From positions 1 through 62,255 of the forward strand of contig NZ_JAHBGE010000066.1 of the NCBI RefSeq assembly GCF_018390635.1: 62,255 nt of DNA, given 5' to 3'. The stretch comes from Ancylobacter lacus. GTDB taxonomy: Bacteria > Pseudomonadota > Alphaproteobacteria > Rhizobiales > Xanthobacteraceae. This document shows, in pieces, positions 8,000 through 15,398 of the stretch (the first letter of the stretch is position 1; each line of letters begins with the position of its first letter). The notes beneath the pieces are model-generated. The model saw only the letters and a program-made list of their open reading frames with translations, made no database searches and had not been told where the DNA came from. The translations under genes and the position numbers were made by a program.

Positions 8000-9295
8000 T
8001 CACGCCGCGAAGACGAAGTCCGAGGCGGTGAGGGTGAGGGCGGTGCTGGACCTGTTCTTCACCTGCACGCTGTTGCCGCTGCCGCTGAAGGTGATCGTCA
8101 CCGTCGCGGTGCCGTTGCCGGAGAGGGTGAGGCCGGCGAAGGAGGTATAGCCATAGGCCGAGACGTCAATCAGGTCGTCGCCAGAGCCGGCTCCGGCGGT
8201 CTGGCCGAAATCATAGATGGTGTCGGCGCCGCTGCCGGGCTGGAACACGAAGGTGTCGTTGCCGCCGATCACGTTACTGGCCAGCACGTCGCCATAGAGC
8301 TTGTCGTTGCCGGCGCCGCCATCCAGACGGTCATTGCCGCTCGTCGCGTTCATGTAGCAGTTCGCGGCATCGCCATAGAGCGTGTCGGCGCCGTCGCCGC
8401 CATAGAGCGTGTCGTTGCCGCAGACGGCGACGTCGCCCGCTCCGCGTGCACTTCCAAGGGTGAAGGCGTCGCCGTAAAGCGAGTCGGCGCCGGCGTCGCC
8501 ATAGAGGGTATCGTTGCCGCCATAGGCCTTCGAACCGTCGCTGTTGGTGAACTGGTAGCCATCGCCATAAACGGCGTCGTCGCCCGCTCCGGCGTAGAAG
8601 GTGTCGTTGCCGCAATAGGCGGTTGCCGATGCGCCATTGCCGACATAGTAGCCGTCGCCATACAGGATGTCCTTGAGCGCCTTGCCACGAAGGATGTCGT
8701 CCCCGCCCCAGGCGGTCGACGAATCCTGGTAGGCTAACAGGTCGGCATCACCATAGATCGTATCGCCGAAGGCGCTGCCGGTGATGTCGTCATTGCCGCC
8801 CTTGGCCCAGGCAAGCTGCGCCCCCTCGCCATAGACGGTGGTCGCGACAGTGGCGGCGGAGAGGTCGATGGTGTCGCTGCCGCACTGCGTCACGTTGCCC
8901 GACGAGCCGCCGACAATGCTGGCTTCCCCGTAGACCTTGGTGAGCTTGCTGCCGGCGGTCCAGATCACGTCATTGCCGAGGCCGCCGGAGATGGTGGCGG
9001 TGGTGCCGTATTCCTTGCCGGCATTGGCGGAGCGCACCGTGAAGTCGATGATGTCGTCGCCCGCCCCGGCATCGAAGGCGGTGAAGCCGGAGAAGCGCAG
9101 GGCATTCGTGCCCTTGAGCGTGAGGTCGTAGATGAAGGCCTCGTTCTCGGCGCTGCCGGTCAGAGTCTTGTCCGACGATGTCGCGGCATAAATGACCGAG
9201 CTGCCATACCAACCATAGGTGGAAATAGTAACGTTGGTCGACGCATTGGTAATCGTGCTGCTCTTGTCGAATTTCCCGGACCGCGTAAACTGCAT
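8000..9295 (-). CDS. RTX-like calcium-binding repeat protein, array gene 6 (divergent N-terminus)
   Basis: This 431-residue protein has eight GGND-type units and a C-terminal module ending SDFVFAA. Its N-terminal 30 residues differ most from the array (MQFTRSGKFDKSSTITNAST), and the matching DNA lacks the repetitive TTGGTGGTGGT tract of the others. It has four cysteines, the most of any copy, and its penultimate unit is SGND instead of CGND. The start at 9295 is chosen because GGAGG lies 6 bases upstream; an in-frame GTG 12 bases earlier overlaps that site. The leader is less GC-rich than those of other copies and holds a palindrome. Confidence 0.9.
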   Translation of the reverse strand: MQFTRSGKFDKSSTITNASTNVTISTYGWYGSSVIYAATSSDKTLTGSAENEAFIYDLTLKGTNALRFSGFTAFDAGAGDDIIDFTVRSANAGKEYGTTATISGGLGNDVIWTAGSKLTKVYGEASIVGGSSGNVTQCGSDTIDLSAATVATTVYGEGAQLAWAKGGNDDITGSAFGDTIYGDADLLAYQDSSTAWGGDDILRGKALKDILYGDGYYVGNGASATAYCGNDTFYAGAGDDAVYGDGYQFTNSDGSKAYGGNDTLYGDAGADSLYGDAFTLGSARGAGDVAVCGNDTLYGGDGADTLYGDAANCYMNATSGNDRLDGGAGNDKLYGDVLASNVIGGNDTFVFQPGSGADTIYDFGQTAGAGSGDDLIDVSAYGYTSFAGLTLSGNGTATVTITFSGSGNSVQVKNRSSTALTLTASDFVFAA

Positions 9296-9309
9296 GATAA
9301 CCTCCACCC

Positions 9310-9324
9310 GTGAGCGCCGCTCAC
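9310..9324. promoter_or_regulatory. Palindrome in the leader of array gene 6
   Basis: GTGAGCG-C-CGCTCAC is a perfect 7-bp inverted repeat with one central base, just upstream of the GGAGG ribosome binding site. Read on the plus strand it is followed by TTTTT and looks like a terminator, but no plus-strand gene leads into it. An operator or leader-RNA hairpin for gene 6 fits better. Confidence 0.45.
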
Positions 9325-9392
9325 TTTTTCTGGAAAATTACCTTCTGTTTGCCCGCAAAATCCGATAATCTCAAGAAATCCGGGCAGGGTGG

Positions 9393-9410
9393 GGGGTGAC
9401 TATTTTTGGT
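9393..9410 (-). promoter_or_regulatory. GGGGTGAC-ATTTTTGGT element upstream of gene 6
   Basis: GGGGTGACTATTTTTGGT differs at one base from the element upstream of gene 3 and has almost the same distance to the start codon (107 versus 109 bp). Confidence 0.5.
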
Positions 9411-9448
9411 TGCTTTTTGCCGCGGCCGCCAAGATCCCCTATGTTGCC

Positions 9449-10672
9449 TCACGCCCCGAATATGAAGTCCGAGGCGTCGAGGGTGAGGGCGGTGTTGGCC
9501 TTGTTCTGCACGGTCACGCTGTTGCCGCCGCCGAAATCGACCGTCACCGTGGCGGTGCCGTTGCCGGAGACGTTGAGCTCGCCGAAGGAGGAATAGCCAT
9601 AGGCGGAGACGTCGATCAGGTCGTCGCCGGTGCCGCTGCCGGCCACCTGTCCGAAGTCGTAGATGGTGTCGGCGCCGCTGCCGGGCTGGAACACGAAGGT
9701 GTCGTTGCCGCCGGTGACGCTGGCGCCGGAATTTATGCTGTTGGAGATGTCGCCATAGAGCTTGTCGTCGCCGGCGCCGCCGTCCAGCCGGTCGTTGCCG
9801 CAGGTCAGGGTCACGCCTTTATAGACATCGCCGCCGTCGCCGACCAGACCGTCATTGTCGGCACCGCCATAGAGCGTGTCATTGCCCGCCGTCACCGAGG
9901 CATTCGTCGTGTTGTTCGAGAAGCCGCCAAAGCGGAGGGCATCGCCATAGATCGTGTCCTGGCCGGCGTCGCCATAGAGCGTGTCGGCGCCGCCGAGCGT
10001 TACGCTCGAATTGGGGCTGCCCATGGTGCGGCCATCGCCATAAATCGTGTCATTGCCGCCCTGGCCGTGGATGGTGTCGGCGCCGCCATTTGTCCGGTCC
10101 GACGTCGAACTTCCAAGTTGGTTCATATCACCATAGATGGTGTCGCCGAGGGCGCTGCCGGTGATGGCGTCGTTGCCGCCGGTTACCCATGACGAGAACT
10201 CGCTGTCGCCATAGACGGTGGTCGCCGCGGTGGCGGCGGAGAGGTCGATGGTGTCGTTGCCGCCCTGGAGAGGACTGCTCGAGCTGCCCGAGTAAGACGA
10301 TACATCCCCATAAACCGTGGTGAGGTGCGAGCCCGCGGTCCAGATCACATCATCGCCGATGCCACCATAGATAAGCGCGTTGGTGGCGTATTCATGCCCG
10401 GCATTGGCGGGGCGCACGGTGAAGTCGATGATGTCGTTGCCGGCGCCGGCGTTGAAGCTGGTGAAGCCGGAGAAGCGCAGCGCGTTGGTGCCGTTCAGCG
10501 TCAGGTCGTAGATGAAGGCTTCGTTCTCGGCGCCGCCGGTCAGCGAGGTGTCGCCGGACGCGGTGTAGATGACCGAGCTGCCATAATAGCCATAGGTCGA
10601 CAGCGTCTCGTTGGTGGTGGTGTTGGTGGTGGTGCTGGTCCGGCTGAATTTGCCGCTGCGGGTGAAATTCAT
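9449..10672 (-). CDS. RTX-like calcium-binding repeat protein, array gene 7
   Basis: This 407-residue protein has the shared N-terminal module (MNFTRSGKFSRTSTTT), seven GGND-type units and a C-terminal module ending SDFIFGA. The single cysteine is in [16 protein letters not shown] lies 6 bases before the ATG. Its start region and leader match gene 2, while its C-terminal module is very like that of gene 4. This mixture of relationships suggests exchange of segments between copies. Confidence 0.9.
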   Translation of the reverse strand: MNFTRSGKFSRTSTTTNTTTNETLSTYGYYGSSVIYTASGDTSLTGGAENEAFIYDLTLNGTNALRFSGFTSFNAGAGNDIIDFTVRPANAGHEYATNALIYGGIGDDVIWTAGSHLTTVYGDVSSYSGSSSSPLQGGNDTIDLSAATAATTVYGDSEFSSWVTGGNDAITGSALGDTIYGDMNQLGSSTSDRTNGGADTIHGQGGNDTIYGDGRTMGSPNSSVTLGGADTLYGDAGQDTIYGDALRFGGFSNNTTNASVTAGNDTLYGGADNDGLVGDGGDVYKGVTLTCGNDRLDGGAGDDKLYGDISNSINSGASVTGGNDTFVFQPGSGADTIYDFGQVAGSGTGDDLIDVSAYGYSSFGELNVSGNGTATVTVDFGGGNSVTVQNKANTALTLDASDFIFGA

Positions 10673-10873
10673 TGCCCATCCCCTGTGCGTTCGCCCGCCT
10701 GCCCCCGGCGGCCGACGCGCTAGGCTCTCTCCTCATCTTGATACCTTCTCATCGGCACCGCGCACAGGGGATGGTTGCAAGATACCGGAAATTTGGCCCT
10801 GTTTCCGCAGCGAAAGCCAAGGCTGTTGCCGCCCCGCCACAGCGCCCGCCGTCACGCGGGCTGTTGCGCGACC
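10673..10873. repeat. Duplicated intergenic region, family A (copy 2)
   Basis: This is the partner of 2719-2906. It shares the leader next to the start codon and the 27-base perfect match (10825-10851) near the stop of the upstream gene. Confidence 0.75.
10844..10861 (-). terminator. Hairpin after array gene 8
   Basis: Arms GCCCGC and GCGGGC (6 bp) with a 6-base loop lie 12 bases past the gene 8 stop. It is the weakest of the hairpins that follow array genes, and there is no T-tract. Confidence 0.35.
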
Positions 10874-12382
10874 TCACGTCGCGAAGACGAAGTCCGAGGC
10901 GTCGAGGGTGAGGGCGGTGTTGGTCTTGTTCTTGACCTGGACGTTGTTGCCGCCGCCGAAATCGACCGTCACCGTGGCGGTGCCGTTGCCGGTGAGGGTG
11001 AGACCGGCAAAGCCGGTATAGCCATAGGCGGAGACGTCGATCAGGTCGTCGCCATAGGCGGAACCCGCCACCTGGCCGAAGTCGTAGATGGTATCCGCGC
11101 CGCTGCCGGGCTGGAACACGAAGGTGTCGTTGCCGCCGGTCACGACGGCGCCGGACGCCGAGACAGCGACAAGGTCGCCGTAAAGCTTGTCGTCTCCAAC
11201 TCCCCCGACGAGGGTGTCGTTTCCGCAGTAAAGCGTGCCGACCGCGCTATATCCGTCTCCTGCAATCAGGTCGTTGCCGGCATCGCCGTAAAGCAGGTCA
11301 TCTCCGGCCGTCACCACCGATGTTGCGTTGTAGGCGATGTAAAAACCGTCGCCATAGAGAGAGTCATCGCCATCGCCGCCGTGAAGCTCGTCGTTCCTGC
11401 CAAAGACCTGGCTGTTATCGCCATAGCCGACGGTATATCCGTCTCCATAAACGGCATCGCCACCCCCGGCAGCGTAGATCGTGTCGTTACCACCATAGGC
11501 GATCGATCCAACTCCCTGGGCCATGAAGGAGCCGTCACCATAGAGCGTGTCGATGTTATCCCCGCCATAGATGGCGTCGTTGCCGCCACGTGCTGTCGAG
11601 TTCACGCCAACGCCAAGATACTGGCCGTCGCCGTACACGCGGTCGCGCTGGTTGATCGGCGTGTCCGCACCGGCTCCGGTATAAATAACGTCGTCGCCGC
11701 CCGTGACGGTCGAGCCGACGCCGACTCCGAGCCGGTTGCCGTCGCCATAGATGGTGTCGCCCAGACCGCCGCCATAGATGGTGTCGTTGCCGCCATAGGT
11801 GGTGGAGCCGTCGGCGAGGCCGAGATTGTAGGCGTCGCCATAGAGGTTGTCGCGATAGGCGGTGCCGGTGAGGATGTCGTCGCCGCCCCGCGCCCAGGAG
11901 AGGTCGTAGCCGTCGCCATAGATCGTGGTCGCGATGGTCGCGGCGGTGGCGTCGATCCGGTCGTTGCCGCCGAGCGCGAGGCTGCCCGAGGTGCCGGCGA
12001 GGGTCGCGACGTCGCCATAGGCGGTGGCGAGATGGGCGCCGGCGGTCCAGATCACGTCATTGCCGAGCCCGCCATAGAGCGTGGCGTCGGTGGCGTATTC
12101 GCTACCGGCATGGGCGGGCCGGACGGTGAAGTCCATGATGTCGTCGCCGGCCCCGGCGTCGAACACGGTGAAGCCGGAAAAGCGCAGCGCATTGGTGCCC
12201 GACAAGGTGAGGTCGTAGATGAACGCCTCGTTCTCGGCGCTGCCGGTCAGCGTGGTGTCGCTGTCGGTGGCGGCATAGATCACCGAGCTGCCGTAATAAC
12301 CATAGGTCGAGAGCACCTCGCCCGTGGTGGTGTTGGTTGTGGTGCTGGTCCGGCTGAACTTGCCGCTGCGCGTGAACTGCAT
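10874..12382 (-). CDS. RTX-like calcium-binding repeat protein, array gene 8
   Basis: This 502-residue protein has ten GGND-type units and a C-terminal module ending SDFVFAT. The central units show the clearest 31-residue period: 18-residue doublets such as GGNDTIYGGGLGDTIYGD alternate with 13-residue linkers such as GNRLGVGVGSTVT. One unit is expanded by seven residues (DTPINQRDRVYGD). The single cysteine is in YCGND. As the outermost gene of a co-directional array it may be transcribed first, although each gene seems to have its own leader. Residues 1-124 match the shared N-terminal module. Confidence 0.9.
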   Translation of the reverse strand: MQFTRSGKFSRTSTTTNTTTGEVLSTYGYYGSSVIYAATDSDTTLTGSAENEAFIYDLTLSGTNALRFSGFTVFDAGAGDDIMDFTVRPAHAGSEYATDATLYGGLGNDVIWTAGAHLATAYGDVATLAGTSGSLALGGNDRIDATAATIATTIYGDGYDLSWARGGDDILTGTAYRDNLYGDAYNLGLADGSTTYGGNDTIYGGGLGDTIYGDGNRLGVGVGSTVTGGDDVIYTGAGADTPINQRDRVYGDGQYLGVGVNSTARGGNDAIYGGDNIDTLYGDGSFMAQGVGSIAYGGNDTIYAAGGGDAVYGDGYTVGYGDNSQVFGRNDELHGGDGDDSLYGDGFYIAYNATSVVTAGDDLLYGDAGNDLIAGDGYSAVGTLYCGNDTLVGGVGDDKLYGDLVAVSASGAVVTGGNDTFVFQPGSGADTIYDFGQVAGSAYGDDLIDVSAYGYTGFAGLTLTGNGTATVTVDFGGGNNVQVKNKTNTALTLDASDFVFAT

Positions 12383-12622
12383 CGCACTCTATCCTCGTGC
12401 ACGCGGACCCACCGGCTGCACGATCCCGCCGCGCCGAAACCGTTGGCGGGGCAGATTACGGGCTGTTTCTACGCCAACAAGCGAAGATTTCCGGCTAAGG
12501 CAACGAGTTACCAGCCTCCGGCGAGATTTTTGGCGGGTAACCTCCGGCTGCAGGATGCTCTTCCTTGCTCTCGACGCAGCGCGCCGGTCGTGCTATCCGG
12601 CCCGACCCTTGGAAGGACCATC
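12383..12622. other. Divergent intergenic region between array gene 8 and the acetyltransferase
   Basis: No gene is visible. The region holds an inverted repeat around an ATTTTTGG element and a weak plus-strand promoter-like pair (TCGACG at 12571, TATCCG at 12594). It must contain the control region for gene 8. Confidence 0.5.
12507..12541. promoter_or_regulatory. GTTACC/GGTAAC inverted repeat enclosing ATTTTTGG
   Basis: GTTACC (12507-12512) and GGTAAC (12536-12541) are exact inverted repeats with a 23-base spacer that contains ATTTTTGG (12526-12533), the core also found before genes 3 and 6. CCTCCGG follows on both sides as a direct repeat. It may be a regulator site about 125-160 bp upstream of gene 8. 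Confidence 0.4.
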
Positions 12623-12703
12623 ATGACGTTCCGGCCCCTGCTGCGACGACGAGACGAGCGAGCCCGCGCTGCCGCGCGCGCCTCCGCACGCCCCTGCGCC
12701 TGA
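12623..12703 (+). CDS. Possible 26-residue Arg/Ala-rich leader ORF
   Basis: ATG at 12623 follows GGAAGGA at 5 bases spacing and opens 26 codons (MTFRPLLRRRDERARAAARA...) ending 55 bases before the acetyltransferase start. A good ribosome binding site and an upstream promoter-like pair support it. Its small size and the high-GC context make chance likely. If real it could act as a translated leader for the next gene. I recognise no family. Confidence 0.3.
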   Translation: MTFRPLLRRRDERARAAARASARPCA

Positions 12704-12758
12704 GCCGGCCCCGGATGGGCCCGGCCTCGGCGCCTGTCGCCTGACCGTCGAGAGCCCC

Positions 12759-13274
12759 ATGACCGACCTGTCCATCTCCATCCTTCCGGAAACCCCCGCC
12801 GACGATGCCGCCATCGAGCGGCTGGTGGCCCGCACCTTCGGGCCGGGCCGCTATGCCCGCACCGCCTTCCGGCTGCGGGAAGGCAATCCGCACCGGCGCG
12901 ATCTCTCCTTCACCGCCTCCATCGGCACGATGCTGGTGGGCTCGGTCCGGCTGACGCCGATCTTCATCGGCCCGGCGCCGGCGCTGCTGCTCGGCCCGCT
13001 GACGGTGGAGCCGCCCTTCCGCTCCCACGGCATCGGCCGCCGGCTGGTGGAGCGCTCGCTGGCGGCGGCGAAGGAAGCGGGCGCCGGGCTGGTGCTGCTG
13101 GTGGGTGACGAGCCCTATTACGGCCGGATGGGTTTCCGCCATGTCGCGCGCGGCGCGGTGCGGCTTCCCGGGCCGGTCGATCCCAACCGGGTGCTGATCT
13201 GCCCGCTGGATGGGCGGGACGTGGCCTCGGTGGAAGGCATGGTCGCCCCGGACCGCCGCGCCGCGGTGGCCTGA
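12759..13274 (+). CDS. GNAT-family N-acetyltransferase (YhbS-like)
   Basis: This 171-residue protein has the GCN5-related acetyltransferase fold. The acetyl-CoA pyrophosphate-binding motif A is visible as RSHGIGRRLVERS at residues 89-101, preceded by the strand LLLGPLTVEPP and followed by the late motif EPYYGRMGFRHV. The length and the layout resemble the YhbS group (COG3153). The substrate cannot be deduced. It stands alone between the RTX array and the MoxR cluster and converges on the gene at 13332-15398, 57 bases away. Confidence 0.88.
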   Translation: MTDLSISILPETPADDAAIERLVARTFGPGRYARTAFRLREGNPHRRDLSFTASIGTMLVGSVRLTPIFIGPAPALLLGPLTVEPPFRSHGIGRRLVERSLAAAKEAGAGLVLLVGDEPYYGRMGFRHVARGAVRLPGPVDPNRVLICPLDGRDVASVEGMVAPDRRAAVA

Positions 13275-13331
13275 GGCCGCACGGCCCGCCGCACGGCCCC
13301 CGGTCGGGCGGCCGTGCGTCCCGCGACGCGG

Positions 13332-15398
13332 CTACCGTCCCTCGCGGGCCCAGGCGGCGGCGATGCCGGCCATCAGGATGAGCAGGCCGGAGAGGCCGGC
13401 GAAGAGCGGGAACAGGCCCAGCCCGCGCACCACCGAGACGTCGCGCATCGCGAGCCCCAACCAGTCCTCGCCGGCGTAGCGTTCGCCCGACCGCACCGCC
13501 ACCACCCGCGGCACCGAGCCGGCAAGGTCCGCCATCCGCCACACCCCGCCGCCGCTGGCGGCGGCGATGGGGGAGAGGGTCTGGGTCGTGCTGGTGACCT
13601 CGGCGAATTCCTTCGGGTTCAGCGGGCCGACATTCACCAGCGCCGAGAGCCGGCCATCGTTCGCCCGCCAGAGCCCCAGCATGTCGGCCGGGAAGCTGGC
13701 GCTGAACGAGCCCGGGGCGGTTTCGGCAAGGGTGACCGTGCGGGTCTGGCCGGCGGGATTGGTGACGGTCACCGGCCCGACCGCGTCGCCCATGGTCTGG
13801 CGCGCGATGACGATGTCGCCGCCGCGCGCGACCATGGAAAGCCGCTCCTCCTCGAGCTCCGGCTCCTTCATCAGCCAGTGGGAGAGCCGGCGCAGCAGGT
13901 CGATATAGGGCCCGCCGCCCTCGAAGCCGCGCGCCCACAGCCAGATATGGTCGGAGAGCAGCAGGGCGACGCGGCCTTCGCCGACGCGGTCGAGCAGCAG
14001 CACGGGGCGGTTGTCGGGTCCGTCCAGCACGCTGGTGCCCTTGGCGTTCACCGTGTCGACGACGCGGAAGAAGCGGCTCCAGCGCGGCGGTTCCGACTGC
14101 GAGCCGGGCAGTTCGCGCGTCACCGGGTGGCGCTGGCCGGCCTCGGTGAGATGGGCGCGGAACGGCACCTCGGTCATCTTGCCGGTGGGCTCGGCGGGCA
14201 GGATGGCCTCCAGCGGGGTCTGGAAGATCGAGCCCTCGGAGATGTAGTCCGCGCCGGCGGCGACCAGCACCGCGCCACCCTCGCGCACATAGCGCACGAT
14301 GTTGTCGAAATAGATCATCGGCAGCACGCCCTGCTGGGCGTAGCGGTCGAAGATGATGAGGTCGAAATCCTTGATCTTCTGCTGGAACAGCTCGCGCGTG
14401 GGGAAGGCGATGAGCGACAGCTCGTTGATCGGGGTGCCGTCCTGCTTCTCCGGCGGGCGCAGGATGGTGAAGTGGACGAGGTCGACATTGGCGTCGGACT
14501 TCAGAAGGTTGCGCCAGGTCCGCTCGCCGACATGGGGTTCGCCGGAGACGAGCAGCACCCGCAGCTTGTCGCGCACGCCGTCGATGGAGAGCGCGGCGCG
14601 GTTGTTCACCGGGGTCAGCTCGCCCTCGAGGCCGGCGGCCTCGATCTCCACGATGTTGCCGCCGGCGTGGGTGATGGGGATCTCGACCTGGGCGTCGGTG
14701 CCGGCGGTGACGATGGGCCGGGCCACCACCTCGCCGTCGCGGCGCACGGTGACGCCCACCCGCGCGCCGGCCGGCGCGCCTTCGTCGACCACGCGGTAGC
14801 CGACCGTCTGGTTCTGGCCGACGATGCCGAAGCGCGGGGTCGAGGTGAGGGCGACGCGGCGGTCGCGCTCGCCGGCATGGCCGGAAATGATGGCGTGCAC
14901 CGGGGCCTTGAAGCCCAGCGCCGCGGCGGTGGCGGGGATGTCGTGCACGCGCCCGTCTGTGAGGAAGATGGCGCCCGCCACCCGCTCCGGCGGCACGTCC
15001 GCCAGCGCCGCGTTCAGCGCGGTGAAAAGCCGGGTGCCGTCGACGTCGCCGGCACCGCCGCCCGCCTCGATCCAGCGCACCTCGGCGCCGGGCAGCCGGT
15101 CGAGCCGGGCCTTCAGCTCGGCGCGGGCGGCCTCGGTCATGGCGGTGCGCTCGCCGAAATCCTGGCTCGCGCTCTTGTCCACCACCACCGCGACCACGGT
15201 GGAGAGCGGCTCGCGTTCTTCGCGGGTGAGGGAGGGGTTGGCGAGGGCCAGCACGGCCAGCCCGAGCGCGAGCGCCCGCATCAGCGCGCCGCGCGTCCGC
15301 CCGACCAGCAGCAGGACGCTGACCAGCACCGCCAGCGCCGCGGCGCCCGCCAGCCATGGCAGCGGAATGAGGGGGTCGAAGCCGAGCCCGAGATTCAT
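13332..15398 (-). CDS. Large membrane protein of the MoxR/DUF4159 operon
   Basis: This 688-residue protein has two N-terminal membrane segments (about residues 14-32 and 40-55), then a region beginning VVAVVVDKSASQDF that resembles a von Willebrand A/BatB-type start. The long middle has beta-rich modules and a glutamine amidotransferase-like section (RELFQQKIKDFDLIIFDRYAQQGVLPMIYFDN). A final membrane helix lies near residues 664-682. It is the last gene of the overlapping operon, with a 4-base ATGA overlap with the preceding gene. The family is common next to DUF4159 genes in alphaproteobacteria, but its function is not established. Confidence 0.75.
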   Translation of the reverse strand: MNLGLGFDPLIPLPWLAGAAALAVLVSVLLLVGRTRGALMRALALGLAVLALANPSLTREEREPLSTVVAVVVDKSASQDFGERTAMTEAARAELKARLDRLPGAEVRWIEAGGGAGDVDGTRLFTALNAALADVPPERVAGAIFLTDGRVHDIPATAAALGFKAPVHAIISGHAGERDRRVALTSTPRFGIVGQNQTVGYRVVDEGAPAGARVGVTVRRDGEVVARPIVTAGTDAQVEIPITHAGGNIVEIEAAGLEGELTPVNNRAALSIDGVRDKLRVLLVSGEPHVGERTWRNLLKSDANVDLVHFTILRPPEKQDGTPINELSLIAFPTRELFQQKIKDFDLIIFDRYAQQGVLPMIYFDNIVRYVREGGAVLVAAGADYISEGSIFQTPLEAILPAEPTGKMTEVPFRAHLTEAGQRHPVTRELPGSQSEPPRWSRFFRVVDTVNAKGTSVLDGPDNRPVLLLDRVGEGRVALLLSDHIWLWARGFEGGGPYIDLLRRLSHWLMKEPELEEERLSMVARGGDIVIARQTMGDAVGPVTVTNPAGQTRTVTLAETAPGSFSASFPADMLGLWRANDGRLSALVNVGPLNPKEFAEVTSTTQTLSPIAAASGGGVWRMADLAGSVPRVVAVRSGERYAGEDWLGLAMRDVSVVRGLGLFPLFAGLSGLLILMAGIAAAWAREGR

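Noticed and set aside
279..12382. CRISPR array or mobile element explanation for the repeats
   Set aside because: The repeats are coding, vary in sequence and length, and no cas genes, transposase or terminal inverted repeats are seen.
279..12382. Pore-forming RTX toxin
   Set aside because: There is no hydrophobic pore domain, no acylation site region and no activating acyltransferase gene; proteins consist almost wholly of repeats.
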